Below are positions 1-8,428 of a DNA stretch of 64,000 nt, piece after piece. The DNA is from Rhodanobacter sp. C01 (GTDB taxonomy: Bacteria; Pseudomonadota; Gammaproteobacteria; Xanthomonadales; Rhodanobacteraceae): assembly GCF_002001045.1 (NCBI RefSeq), contig NZ_MUNR01000007.1:1-64000 (forward strand). The letters are read 5' to 3'. The stretch's first letter is position 1. The number at the start of each line of letters is the position of its first letter. The notes beneath the pieces are model-generated. The model had not been told where the DNA came from and ran no database searches. It saw nothing but the letters and a program-made list of their open reading frames with translations. The position numbers and the translations under genes were made by a program.

Positions 1-20
1 ACACAATTCACCTGCGCACA

Positions 21-35
21 CTGTCAAAGATCTTC
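21..35 (-). promoter_or_regulatory. boxA-like antitermination element
   Basis: The minus strand reads AGATCTTTGACA here, close to the boxA consensus TGCTCTTTAACA of rRNA leaders. It lies about 160 bases downstream of the promoter at 194-221, a normal leader distance. The call depends on the rRNA operon being present to the left, which cannot be seen. Confidence 0.4.
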
Positions 36-193
36 TCGCTTGTCGCCGATTTCTCGGTGACGCCCCAAGACGTTTCGTCCTAGGTGAGCCGCCCATTCTA
101 CATCGCTTTTGGTGACCGTCAACACCCTCGTTGAAGCTTTTTTCGAGGTCCCGGCGGTCCGTCTTGCGACGTCTGGGCGACTGCGGGCCGCGA

Positions 194-221
194 ATAATAC
201 GATCTGTGATTTTTTTAGCAA
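194..221 (-). promoter_or_regulatory. Strong sigma70 promoter reading left, probably for an rRNA operon
   Basis: Read on the minus strand, a TTGCTA -35 box (216-221) is followed after 16 bases by a TATTAT -10 box (194-199) and then a very GC-rich discriminator (TCGCGGCCCGC). That arrangement is typical of stringently controlled rRNA promoters. No convincing gene follows before the window edge, and a boxA-like element lies downstream at 21-35. My recollection that an rRNA operon often follows tyrS in xanthomonads fits this. The 16S gene itself is outside the window, so the target is inferred. Confidence 0.5.
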
Positions 222-299
222 GCGTTTCTTGAGGCCGGTTTTGCAGATGTGCTGCAAACGGCTGCACTGGCAAGCAATTTTCTTTTCCACGCGCCCGGT

Positions 300-324
300 T
301 TCGACCCCGTCATGCGGGGTCGAA
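300..324 (-). terminator. Hairpin downstream of tyrS
   Basis: A perfect 10-bp inverted repeat (TTCGACCCCG / CGGGGTCGAA) around a 5-base loop lies 12 bases past the tyrS stop codon. There is no clear U-tract on the minus strand, so it may be a weak or partial terminator before the next transcription unit. Confidence 0.5.
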
Positions 325-336
325 CAACACTTCGGA

Positions 337-1548
337 TCACGCCGATACGAGCTTCACACGCGCAAAGTTGCGCTTGCCCACCTGCAGCACACCCTCGAAA
401 CCGGCACTGAAGACACGCTGTGCGTCTTCCACGACTTCAGCGTCGATGCGCACGGCCCGTTCCTTCAGTTTGCGACTGGCTTCGGAATTGCTCGCAGTCA
501 GCCCGGCCGCCGTCAACAAAGCACCAAGCCGCAGGCCTTCGGGAGGCACAACGATGTCAGCTTGCGGCAAGAGCGAGGTATCGCCCTCGCCACGCACGAC
601 CGCATGCCAGCCGGCGATCGCGAGTTCGGCAGCCGCCGCGCCGTGAAAGCGCGTGGTCAGTTCGCGCGCGAGGCGCAGCTTGGCATCGCGCGGATTGAGC
701 GCGCCGCTGGCGATGTCCTTCTTCATCAGCGCCAGCTCATCCATCGATACCTCGAAGCTGAGCAGTTCGAACCAGCGCCACATCAACTCGTCGCCGATCT
801 TCATGGTCTTGGTGACGATGTCGATCGCCGGCTCGTTGATGCCGATGTAGTTGCCAAGCGACTTGGACATCTTGTTGACGCCATCCAGACCCTCGAGCAA
901 CGGCATGGTCAGCACGATCTGCGGCGGCTGGCCGTGATGTTCCTGCAAGCCTCGGCCCATCAGCAGGTTGAATTTCTGGTCGGTGCCGCCGAGCTCGACG
1001 TCACACTTGAGCGCGACCGAGTCATAGCCCTGCACCAGCGGATACAGGAATTCGTGGATCGCGATCGGCTGCTGCGCGGCATAGCGCTTGGCGAAGTCGT
1101 CGCGCTCGAGCATGCGCGCCACGGTGTGCTGGGCGGCCAGCTTGATCATGTCGGCGGCCGTCATGTGGCCGAACCATTCGGAATTGAAGCGCAGCTCGGT
1201 CTTCTCCCGATCCAGCACCTTGTAGACCTGCTCGGCATAGGTCTCGGCATTGGCCAGCACATCTTCGCGAGTGAGTGGCTTGCGCGTGATGTTCTTGCCG
1301 GTGGGGTCGCCGATCATGCCGGTGAAGTCGCCAATCAGGAAAATCACCTGGTGACCCAGATCCTGGAACTGGCGCATCTTGTTCAACAGCACGGTATGGC
1401 CGAGATGCAGATCCGGCGCCGTCGGGTCAAAACCGGCCTTGATCCGCAACGGACGGCCGCTTTTCAGGCGCTCAGCCAGATCCTCCTGCTTGATGATTTC
1501 GTCGGCGCCACGCGCAATCGTGGCCAGCGCCTGCTCAAGCTCGCTCAT
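337..1548 (-). CDS. tyrS: Tyrosyl-tRNA synthetase
   Basis: This cytoplasmic class I aminoacyl-tRNA synthetase attaches tyrosine to tRNA-Tyr. The 403-residue translation has the class I signature as HLGH (in [11 protein letters not shown]) in the first 60 residues and the KMSKS loop as NKMSKSLGN near residue 230. The C-terminal ~60 residues form an S4-type RNA-binding domain. The length fits the bacterial TyrRS branch of about 400 residues (TyrZ-like). An AGAGAG purine run sits 4-9 bases before the ATG. It is divergent from the M23 peptidase gene across a 188-base intergenic region, and a hairpin follows the stop. Confidence 0.97.
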   Translation of the reverse strand: MSELEQALATIARGADEIIKQEDLAERLKSGRPLRIKAGFDPTAPDLHLGHTVLLNKMRQFQDLGHQVIFLIGDFTGMIGDPTGKNITRKPLTREDVLANAETYAEQVYKVLDREKTELRFNSEWFGHMTAADMIKLAAQHTVARMLERDDFAKRYAAQQPIAIHEFLYPLVQGYDSVALKCDVELGGTDQKFNLLMGRGLQEHHGQPPQIVLTMPLLEGLDGVNKMSKSLGNYIGINEPAIDIVTKTMKIGDELMWRWFELLSFEVSMDELALMKKDIASGALNPRDAKLRLARELTTRFHGAAAAELAIAGWHAVVRGEGDTSLLPQADIVVPPEGLRLGALLTAAGLTASNSEASRKLKERAVRIDAEVVEDAQRVFSAGFEGVLQVGKRNFARVKLVSA

Positions 1549-1666
1549 GTATCTCTCTCTGAATAAGGTGACAGTGGCGGAACCGCAACGAGGGAACCCG
1601 CCCGTGCGATCAACGTTAATTGTGCGTTAACCAGAAATGTTGCGCAAACCCTTGATGGAAAAGGCG

Positions 1667-1695
1667 TTGACGCCATTTACACATGGCCGTTATGG
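1667..1695 (+). promoter_or_regulatory. Sigma70 promoter of the M23 peptidase gene
   Basis: TTGACG at 1667-1672 and TTATGG at 1690-1695 are separated by 17 bases. Transcription would start near 1702. An upstream in-frame ATG at 1683 lies inside this promoter, which favours translation starting at 1737 instead. Confidence 0.5.
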
Positions 1696-1736
1696 TACGC
1701 GCAGTTTGTTACTTTGTACCGCGGGACGCATACGGC

Positions 1737-3179
1737 ATGACAGAAGAAAAAAGGGGGACGCTGCATGCACGCAAGCAGGCAATCAGCCGCAAGGCGCAGC
1801 GTCGACACTCCCACTTCTACGAGCGCTTTGCGCACTGGTCGTTCAACCGCTCGGCCGAAGTCGAACCGATTCACTGGCATCGTGAGCGCTGGGTCCTTGC
1901 CGGGACCGCCCTGCTGATCACCTTGTTGTCCGGTTTCATCATGCCCGCGTGGGCCAGCGCAATGCGCCCGGCACCGGCGCCCGAAGCGCATGCTCTACTG
2001 TCGCTGGCGCTTCCCAAGGTCGAGCCGGTCAGCACGGTGGCACCCACCGTGGACGACTGGCAAGTGGTGCGGGTACAACCGGGCCAGACGCTGTCGGACA
2101 TCTTTACCGGCCGCGGTCTCGGCATGACCGATCTGCAGAAGGTGATCGACGCAGCCGGAAGTGCGAAGGCCGCCCTGCACAACATCCGCCCTGGTGAGGA
2201 ATTCGATTTTCTGCTCAGCAGCGATGGCAGCCTCAAGGGGCTGCGTTTCGATCAGGACCAGGCCAGTCGGGCCACCGTACGGCTCGATGGCACGCAACCC
2301 ACGGTTTCCATCCAGCAGCGCGACATGGATTTGCGCGAACAGGTGGCGCATGGCGTGATCCGCAGCAGCCTGTATGCCGCCGGTGACCAGGCTGGCATGG
2401 ACGCCGCGATGGTCGGCAAGCTGGCCGACCTGTTCAAGTACGACATCGACTTCGTGCAGGATCTGCGCGTCGGCGACAGCTTCACCGTGATCTATGACGA
2501 TCTCTACCGCGACGGTGTGCGCTACGGCGAAGGCAATATCGTCGCCGCCGAATTCATCAACCAGGGTGAGCGCTACACCGCCTACCGTTTCAAGAAGGCC
2601 GATGGCGACTACGGCTGGTTCAGCGAGGACGGACGGCCGATCCAGAAATCCTTCCTGCGCATCCCGGTCGACTTTACCCGCATTTCCTCGACCTTCAGCG
2701 CAGCACGCATGCACCCGATCCTCGGCCTCATGCGCGCGCACAAGGGCGTCGACTACGCCGCACCCACCGGCACGCCGATCCATGCCGCCGGCGACGGCGT
2801 GATCAAGTTCAAGGGATGGATGAACGGCTACGGCAACTTCGTGATCATCCAGCACAACAGCACGATCAGCACCGCTTACGGCCACATGTCACGTTTCGCC
2901 ACCGAAAAAGTCGGCCAGCATGTGAGCCAGGGCCAGGTGATCGGTTTCGTGGGCATGACCGGCTTGGCCACCGGCCCGCACCTGCACTACGAATTCCGAG
3001 TCAATGGGGTACAGCGCAATCCACAGACGGTGACCTTGCCGAAGCCCGAGCTGCTGCCAGCTGCCCAGTTGGCCAGGTTCAAGGCACAGGTGGTGCAACC
3101 CCAGCTGGCCCGGCTGACCGAGCTGGATGCCCAGATCAAGCTGGCACACGCCAACGCGCCCACCAACAACGACAACTGA
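1737..3179 (+). CDS. M23 family murein endopeptidase, membrane-anchored
   Basis: The protein probably cleaves peptidoglycan cross-links in the periplasm (MepM/OapA-like). From the chosen ATG it has 480 residues. A basic N-terminus is followed by one membrane segment (about residues 37-60), then a LysM/OapA-like domain (VQPGQTLSDIF...) at about 95-180. A C-terminal M23 metallopeptidase domain occupies about 320-430. The zinc site is visible as HKGVDY (HxxxD) and HLHYEF (HxH). The C-terminal tail after the peptidase is low-complexity. The ATG at 1737 was chosen because the earlier ATG at 1683 lies within the likely promoter. anmK follows after 13 bases, so the two probably share a transcript and a role in cell-wall turnover. 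Confidence 0.9.
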   Translation: MTEEKRGTLHARKQAISRKAQRRHSHFYERFAHWSFNRSAEVEPIHWHRERWVLAGTALLITLLSGFIMPAWASAMRPAPAPEAHALLSLALPKVEPVSTVAPTVDDWQVVRVQPGQTLSDIFTGRGLGMTDLQKVIDAAGSAKAALHNIRPGEEFDFLLSSDGSLKGLRFDQDQASRATVRLDGTQPTVSIQQRDMDLREQVAHGVIRSSLYAAGDQAGMDAAMVGKLADLFKYDIDFVQDLRVGDSFTVIYDDLYRDGVRYGEGNIVAAEFINQGERYTAYRFKKADGDYGWFSEDGRPIQKSFLRIPVDFTRISSTFSAARMHPILGLMRAHKGVDYAAPTGTPIHAAGDGVIKFKGWMNGYGNFVIIQHNSTISTAYGHMSRFATEKVGQHVSQGQVIGFVGMTGLATGPHLHYEFRVNGVQRNPQTVTLPKPELLPAAQLARFKAQVVQPQLARLTELDAQIKLAHANAPTNNDN

Positions 3180-3192
3180 GCATTCGACGAGC

Positions 3193-4347
3193 GTGGATGA
3201 CGCCTCGGCGCTTTATCTCGGCCTGATCTCCGGCACCAGCGCGGACAGCATCGATGCTGCCCTGGTCAGCTTCAGCCGTGGCGTGCCGCAGTTGCAGGCC
3301 GCACACACGCACCCATGGCCACCCGCCTTGCGCGAGCGCATGCTGACGCTGGCGCAAGGCGAGGCCGCGCTGGACCTGGACGCGTTTGGACGGCTGGACG
3401 TCGAAATCGGCCACCACTTCGCCGATGCGGTGCTGCAGCTGCTCGTACAGAGCGGCACGCCCGCACACGCGATACGTGCAGTCGGCTCGCATGGCCAGAC
3501 CATCCGCCATCGCCCGACCGGCGAATATCCGTTCACGCTGCAACTGGGCGACCCCAGCATCATCGCCGAACGCTGTGGCATCGACGTCGTGGCGGATTTC
3601 CGGCGCGCCGATATGGCTGCCGGAGGGCAGGGTGCACCGCTGTTGCCGGCGCTGCATGCCATGCTGCTGGCCCGGCCAGGGCATGCGCGTGTGGTGCTCA
3701 ACCTCGGCGGCATTGCCAATATCACCGTACTCGGTGCAGATGGCGGCGTGCATGGTTTCGACACCGGCCCGGCAAACGGCCTGCTGGATGCCTGGTGCCT
3801 GCGTCATCGCGGCGAGGCGTTCGATCGCGACGGTACGTTCGCGGCGAGCGGCCGGGTCGATCCCGCCCTGCTCGATGCCTTGTTGGCCGACAATTATTTC
3901 GCGCTGCCACCCCCCAAAAGCACCGGGCGTGAACACTTCCATCTGGCGTGGCTGGCCATGCATCCCCAGCTGGCCTCGTTGAGCCCGGCCGACGTGCAGG
4001 CGACCTTGCTGGAACTGACCGCACGCAGCGTCGCCATTGCCATTGAACAGCAGGCACCCAGCGCCGAAGAGATCATGGTTTGTGGTGGTGGCGTGCACAA
4101 CGGCGCGCTGATGCAGCGACTGGGCGAACTGCTGGCCCCGCGTAATCTTTGCAGCACGGCGCGCTACAACATCGATCCGGATTTTCTCGAGGCCACCGCA
4201 TTTGCATGGCTGGCGCGTCAGCGCCTGCTTGGATTGCCCGGCAATCTACCTGCGGTTACTGGTGCGCGCGGCCCCCGATTACTGGGCGCGATCTACTCCG
4301 CCCCGGCCATTGAGCCCTCGACGCGGACACTTTCGGGCGCCAGCTGA
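3193..4347 (+). CDS. anmK: Anhydro-N-acetylmuramic acid kinase
   Basis: AnmK converts recycled 1,6-anhydro-MurNAc with ATP to MurNAc-6-phosphate in the cytoplasm. The translation opens directly with the family signature GLISGTSADSIDAAL. It also contains GSHGQTIRHRP, DFRRADMAAGGQGAPL, NLGGIANIT and GPANGLLDAW, all typical of AnmK. Translation from the GTG at 3193 gives 384 residues, close to the family length of about 370; extending upstream would run into the preceding gene. It is the second gene of a likely peptidase-anmK pair. Its last 55 bases overlap the convergent gene at 4293-4610. Confidence 0.95.
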   Translation: MDDASALYLGLISGTSADSIDAALVSFSRGVPQLQAAHTHPWPPALRERMLTLAQGEAALDLDAFGRLDVEIGHHFADAVLQLLVQSGTPAHAIRAVGSHGQTIRHRPTGEYPFTLQLGDPSIIAERCGIDVVADFRRADMAAGGQGAPLLPALHAMLLARPGHARVVLNLGGIANITVLGADGGVHGFDTGPANGLLDAWCLRHRGEAFDRDGTFAASGRVDPALLDALLADNYFALPPPKSTGREHFHLAWLAMHPQLASLSPADVQATLLELTARSVAIAIEQQAPSAEEIMVCGGGVHNGALMQRLGELLAPRNLCSTARYNIDPDFLEATAFAWLARQRLLGLPGNLPAVTGARGPRLLGAIYSAPAIEPSTRTLSGAS

Positions 4348-4610
4348 GTCGGGCGCGTCTGCGTCAGTGCGCGCAGCGCTTCCTGGAATACGCCCTTTTC
4401 CTCGACCTCCCAGTGACCGCCCAGTTCAGTCAATGCCTCCGGTTCACGCAGAGACTCGCTGAACTGCTGCGCTGCCGACATACCCAGCCCATTGCGCAAG
4501 GCATACAACAAGACATCGTTGACCGCCCACTGCCGATCCCTGGCCAGCGCGTGGATGCGTTCGGCCAGCAAGGTATCGACGTGCTGCAAGATCATGTCCG
4601 GCATAGACAT
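4293..4610 (-). CDS. Conserved hypothetical small protein
   Basis: A 105-residue, mostly helical, soluble protein with no signal peptide or membrane segment. I do not recognise its family. An AAGGA ribosome-binding site precedes the start: 3 bases before the ATG at 4610 and 9 bases before an in-frame ATG at 4604, so the true start may be 4604. It is convergent with anmK and overlaps its 3' end by 55 bases, which is unusual but tolerable for convergent genes. Codon choice resembles that of neighbouring host genes. Confidence 0.65.
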   Translation of the reverse strand: MSMPDMILQHVDTLLAERIHALARDRQWAVNDVLLYALRNGLGMSAAQQFSESLREPEALTELGGHWEVEEKGVFQEALRALTQTRPTQLAPESVRVEGSMAGAE

Positions 4611-4704
4611 CGTTCCTTAAGTCACGCGGGGACTGGAGGAATCCCTCATGGTGGTTAGGATTCTGACCGATCCGGCGATCACTTCCGTGGCCTGGTTGGC
4701 AATC

Positions 4705-5970
4705 TCAATGCGGCTGGACCAGTTCGACGCGATGAATCGCTTGGCGCAACACGATCACCAGCAACAGCCCCGGAATCGCCGACAGGACGGTGATTACGAA
4801 AAACGTCGACCAACCCACTTGCGGCACCAACCATGCCGCCACCGGCCCCAGGAATACCCGCCCCACCGCCGACAGCGACGAAAGCAGCGCGTACTGGGTC
4901 GCCGAGAAACGCATATTGCATAGCGCCGTCACCAACACCACGAACGCGGTGCTGCCCAACCCGCTGAAGAAGTTCTCCAACCCCACCACGGTGGCCAACG
5001 CATAGATATCCGGACCACTGTGCACCAGCCAGATATACCCCAGGTTCACCAGCGCCTGCGCCACTCCCAGCAGCAGCAACGCGGGAAACAGCCGTATCCG
5101 TGTCACCACCCAGCCACCGGCCAATGCGCCGAGCAGCCCGGCGATCAAGCCGAAGGTCTTGTTGATCGCCCCCAGCTGAGTCAGCGTGAATTGCGGCACA
5201 CGCAGCAGGAAGGTGGTCGACAACGACAAGGCAAAGGCATCGCTCAGCTTGTACAGCACCATCAATGCCAGCCAAGCCAGAGCAAGCACACCGTAGCGCT
5301 CAAAGAAATCCACGAACGGCCGCACCACCGCCTCGGCGAAGCTCCGCGCAGGTTGCTCGTCCGGCGCATCCGGCGACAGCACGGTGACCAGCATCGACCC
5401 CAGCATCAACGCACCCATCAACCGGTATACCCACGCCCAGCCCAACCGGTCGGCGAGGATCAGTGCCAACGCACCGGAGACCAGCATGCCGAGCCGATAG
5501 CCGCCCTGCGAAAACGCGGTGCCCCAGCCGCGCTCGGCCGGCGGCAGCAGGTCGGTGCGATGCGCGTCGTAGGCAATGTCCTGGGTGGCCGAGGCAAACG
5601 CCAGCAGTACGCCAAAGAACGCGATCGTTGTGGCCGCGCCTTCCGGCGTATAGAAGCTCATGCTGATCAGTGCGGCGCCACAGAGCAGCTGCATCAGCAG
5701 GATCCAGCCCCGACGGCGACCGAGGAACGGCAACGGCAGGCGATCCAGCAACGGCGCCCACAAGAACTTGAACACGTAGGCCTGGCTGATCAGGGTGACC
5801 CAGCCGATCGCCTTGAGGCTCATTCCTGCCGTGGTGAACCACGCCTGCAACGTGCTCAGCGACAACGCCAGCGGCAGGCCCGAAGCAAAGCCGAGCAAGC
5901 CGATGCTGAGCACGCGCCATGGGCGAGCCGGCATCATCGCCGTGGTCGGCAACGCCGGCTCAGTCGGCAT
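4705..5970 (-). CDS. ampG: AmpG-like muropeptide permease (MFS)
   Basis: An inner-membrane major facilitator transporter that likely imports GlcNAc-anhydroMurNAc peptides for recycling. The 421-residue protein is almost entirely hydrophobic with about 12 membrane segments. The N-terminal GFASGLPLALSLSTLQAWF and the following KFLWAPLLDR are characteristic of AmpG. The ATG at 5970 is preceded by GGTGGA and overlaps the xthA stop region by 11 bases, which suggests translational coupling. An ATG at 5991 is also in frame. With anmK and the M23 peptidase nearby, this makes a cell-wall recycling neighbourhood. Confidence 0.9.
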   Translation of the reverse strand: MPTEPALPTTAMMPARPWRVLSIGLLGFASGLPLALSLSTLQAWFTTAGMSLKAIGWVTLISQAYVFKFLWAPLLDRLPLPFLGRRRGWILLMQLLCGAALISMSFYTPEGAATTIAFFGVLLAFASATQDIAYDAHRTDLLPPAERGWGTAFSQGGYRLGMLVSGALALILADRLGWAWVYRLMGALMLGSMLVTVLSPDAPDEQPARSFAEAVVRPFVDFFERYGVLALAWLALMVLYKLSDAFALSLSTTFLLRVPQFTLTQLGAINKTFGLIAGLLGALAGGWVVTRIRLFPALLLLGVAQALVNLGYIWLVHSGPDIYALATVVGLENFFSGLGSTAFVVLVTALCNMRFSATQYALLSSLSAVGRVFLGPVAAWLVPQVGWSTFFVITVLSAIPGLLLVIVLRQAIHRVELVQPH

Positions 5971-6730
5971 AGTCCACCGTGTACGGCGCATGGTCGGAGA
6001 AGCGCTGCTCTCGATAGATTGAGCAAGCGCTCAGACGCTCGCGCAGCGACGGTGTGCAGACCTGGTAATCGATGCGCCATCCGACATTGTTCGCCCGCGC
6101 CTGGCCGCGATTCGACCACCAGGTATATTCAACCGCGTCAGGTTTGATCGCGCGGAAGCTGTCGACCCAGCCGCGCTGCTGGAACAGCAGGTCCAGCCAC
6201 GCGCGCTCCTCGGGCAGGCAGCCGGAATTCTTCTGGTTCGAGCTCCAGTTCTTGATGTCGTTCCTGGTGTGCACGATGTTCCAGTCGCCGCAGATCACAT
6301 AGTCGCGACCGCTCTTCAGCCACTTGTCGAAGATTGGCGTGATCCACTCCATCGCCTTGAACTTGAACTGCTGGCGCTCGTCTCCCGAGGAACCGGACGG
6401 GAAGTACAGCGACACTACCGAGAGGTTGCCGAAGCGCGCCTCGATGTAGCGGCCCTCGTTGTCGAACTCGTCCCAGCCCAGCTCGGTCAGCACCTGGTCC
6501 GGCTCACGCTTCGCATAGATAGCCACGCCGCTGTAGCCCTTCTTGCTGGTCGCATCGCGATAGAAACAATGATGGCCGTCGGGACGGAACATCGGGTCAC
6601 TGAGTTGATCTTCCTGTGCCTTGGTTTCCTGCAGGCAGACCACATCGGCGTCCTGCTTGCGCAACCAGTCGAACACGCCCTTGGTCGCGGCCGAGCGGAT
6701 GCCGTTGGCGTTGAGGCTGATGATGCGCAT
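5960..6730 (-). CDS. xthA: Exodeoxyribonuclease III
   Basis: An AP endonuclease/3'-5' exonuclease for base-excision repair. The 256-residue translation begins MRIISLNANGIRSA and carries the family motifs LQETKAQ (metal-binding Glu), YSGVAIYAK, GDWNI and a terminal SDHAP with the catalytic His. GGGAG lies 6-10 bases before the ATG at 6730; a longer reading upstream lacks support. ampG follows with an 11-base overlap. Confidence 0.95.
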   Translation of the reverse strand: MRIISLNANGIRSAATKGVFDWLRKQDADVVCLQETKAQEDQLSDPMFRPDGHHCFYRDATSKKGYSGVAIYAKREPDQVLTELGWDEFDNEGRYIEARFGNLSVVSLYFPSGSSGDERQQFKFKAMEWITPIFDKWLKSGRDYVICGDWNIVHTRNDIKNWSSNQKNSGCLPEERAWLDLLFQQRGWVDSFRAIKPDAVEYTWWSNRGQARANNVGWRIDYQVCTPSLRERLSACSIYREQRFSDHAPYTVDYAD

Positions 6731-6944
6731 GGCGTCTCCCGGATGCTGATGGGTCATCATAACAACGTAGTGCAGGGCCACCGAGATCGCGCATGAATCA
6801 TCGCTCACCGGTATTGCACTTGCCACGGCCTCGCTACGCTGGCGACGGCGTCAGTGGCAGCAGCGAGCTGTACCATGATGGCTGCCCCGGCACGTCATAT
6901 CGATGGCGTGCACGGCCCTGAACTCCAGCTCGCGAGACGACCCG

Positions 6945-7592
6945 GTGCACGACTATCAGCGCGACTTCATCGAACTCACCCTGCAACGCGAAGTACTTCG
7001 CTTCGGCGAATTCACCCTGAAATCCGGTCGGCAAAGCCCGTATTTCTTCAATATGGGGCGGATCGATTCCGGTGCCGCGCTGGCCCAGCTCGGGCGGGCC
7101 TATGCCGCTGCCGTGGTGAACGCGGGAATCCAGGTCGACATGCTGTTTGGTCCGGCCTACAAGGGCATCGCGCTGGCCGCAGCCACCGCGATTGCACTGG
7201 CCGACCAGCATCAGCGCGACCTGCCGTGGGCCTACAATCGCAAGGAAGCAAAGGATCATGGCGAAGGCGGTGTACTGGTCGGCGCGCCACTCACGGGTCG
7301 CGTGCTGATCGTCGACGACGTGATGACGGCCGGCACGGCAGTACGCGAATCGCTGGCCCTGATCCGTGCACACGGCGCGGAACCCGCCGGCGTGCTGATC
7401 GCCCTGGACCGGCAGGAGCGCGGGCAGGGCGAACGCTCCGCCGCGCAGGAAGTCGCCGCCGATTACGGCATTCCGGTGATCGCGATCACCGGCCTCGACG
7501 ATGTGCTCGCGTACGCCGGCGAGCACCCCCAGCTGGCCGCCGAGCACGCGCGACTGCTGGCCTACCGCGAGCGCTATGGTGTTCAGCGCTGA
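6945..7592 (+). CDS. pyrE: Orotate phosphoribosyltransferase
   Basis: It converts orotate and PRPP to orotidine 5'-phosphate in pyrimidine synthesis. The 215-residue product (E. coli PyrE has 213) contains [13 protein letters not shown], the GPAYKGI substrate loop, the flexible loop [14 protein letters not shown] with its catalytic Lys, and the PRPP-binding motif [13 protein letters not shown]. The GTG at 6945 gives the family N-terminus ([11 protein letters not shown]); an ATG further upstream would add an uncharacteristic tail. It is divergent from xthA. Confidence 0.95.
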   Translation: MHDYQRDFIELTLQREVLRFGEFTLKSGRQSPYFFNMGRIDSGAALAQLGRAYAAAVVNAGIQVDMLFGPAYKGIALAAATAIALADQHQRDLPWAYNRKEAKDHGEGGVLVGAPLTGRVLIVDDVMTAGTAVRESLALIRAHGAEPAGVLIALDRQERGQGERSAAQEVAADYGIPVIAITGLDDVLAYAGEHPQLAAEHARLLAYRERYGVQR

Positions 7593-7710
7593 GTTCACGC
7601 GTTGACGGATACACTTCGGGCGAACCCGATCACAGTGGCAGCCGTTGCCAACGACCCGAAGCCACGCAGCGTGATGGCGATGGCTATACTGGCGGCAAGG
7701 GGGAAAGTTG

Positions 7711-8355
7711 ATGCGAAAGTCATTGCCTGTCATTGCCGTTGCCACATTGCTCGCGAGTTTGTCGGTAAACGCCCAGAAGACCAGCCACAGCGTCCACTAC
7801 AAATGGCACGATGGGCAGGGGTTGCTGCAATTCAGCGACAGCCTCAGTGCCGACGCCATGAAGTACGGTTACGACGTGGTCAACGACCAGGGCGTGGTCA
7901 TCCAGCACGTGCCACGCCAGATGACGGCGACGGAACGTGCCGCCGCCAACAAATTGGCCGAGCAACAGGCGGCCAAGCAGCGCGCGGCGCAGGAAATCGC
8001 CAATGCCGAGGCGCAGATGCTGGCCGCCTACCCGGACGAGGAGTCGTACCGGATCTTTCAACAGCAGGAGCTGGACACCATCGACCAGCAGATCCACACC
8101 ATCCAGATCAACCTGCGCAGCCAGGAAAAGGCCCTGACCGACCTGCTCGCCCGCGCCGCCGATCTCGAGCGCGCGAAGCAGCCGGTGCCGAAATTCCTGA
8201 CCGACAGCATCGCCAAGCAGCGTGATGTGGTTACCGGGCAGCGCAACACGCTGGAACACCAGCAGGCCCTGCGCGCGCAAACCGTGCAGCAGCAGGCGGC
8301 CAAGCTGGCACGTTACCGCGAACTGAAGGCGGCACAGGAAAAAGCCGAACAGTAA
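7711..8355 (+). CDS. Exported DUF4124-like protein with a coiled coil
   Basis: A 214-residue exported protein with a signal peptide (MRKSLPVIAVATLLASLSVNA, cleaved after about residue 21). A short DUF4124-like domain follows (YKWHDGQGLLQFSDSL and a second YGYDVVNDQG element). The rest is long, charged and Gln/Ala-rich helix with a high probability of coiled coil. Its molecular role is unknown; it probably acts in the periplasm. The ATG was chosen over a TTG one codon earlier. A strong bidirectional hairpin ends the gene. Confidence 0.75.
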   Translation: MRKSLPVIAVATLLASLSVNAQKTSHSVHYKWHDGQGLLQFSDSLSADAMKYGYDVVNDQGVVIQHVPRQMTATERAAANKLAEQQAAKQRAAQEIANAEAQMLAAYPDEESYRIFQQQELDTIDQQIHTIQINLRSQEKALTDLLARAADLERAKQPVPKFLTDSIAKQRDVVTGQRNTLEHQQALRAQTVQQQAAKLARYRELKAAQEKAEQ

Positions 8356-8375
8356 CCAATCCGGTCGACAAGGCA

Positions 8376-8401
8376 GCAGGGCCGGTGCAAGCCGGCCCTG
8401 C
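8376..8401. terminator. Bidirectional rho-independent terminator
   Basis: A 10-bp GC-rich inverted repeat (GCAGGGCCGG / CCGGCCCTGC) with a 6-base loop sits between the convergent genes at 7711-8355 and 8429-10771. It is followed on the + strand by a T-rich stretch (GTGATTTTG). Confidence 0.75.
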
Positions 8402-8428
8402 GTGATTTTGGCGAGGCTGGATGAACCG

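Noticed and set aside
24-290. 88-residue minus-strand reading frame at the left edge
   Set aside because: It overlaps the strong minus-strand promoter and leader, has no ribosome-binding site and no recognisable protein pattern.
6903-6944. Earlier pyrE start
   Set aside because: It would add a Ser/Asn-rich leader unlike PyrE; the GTG at 6945 gives the family length.
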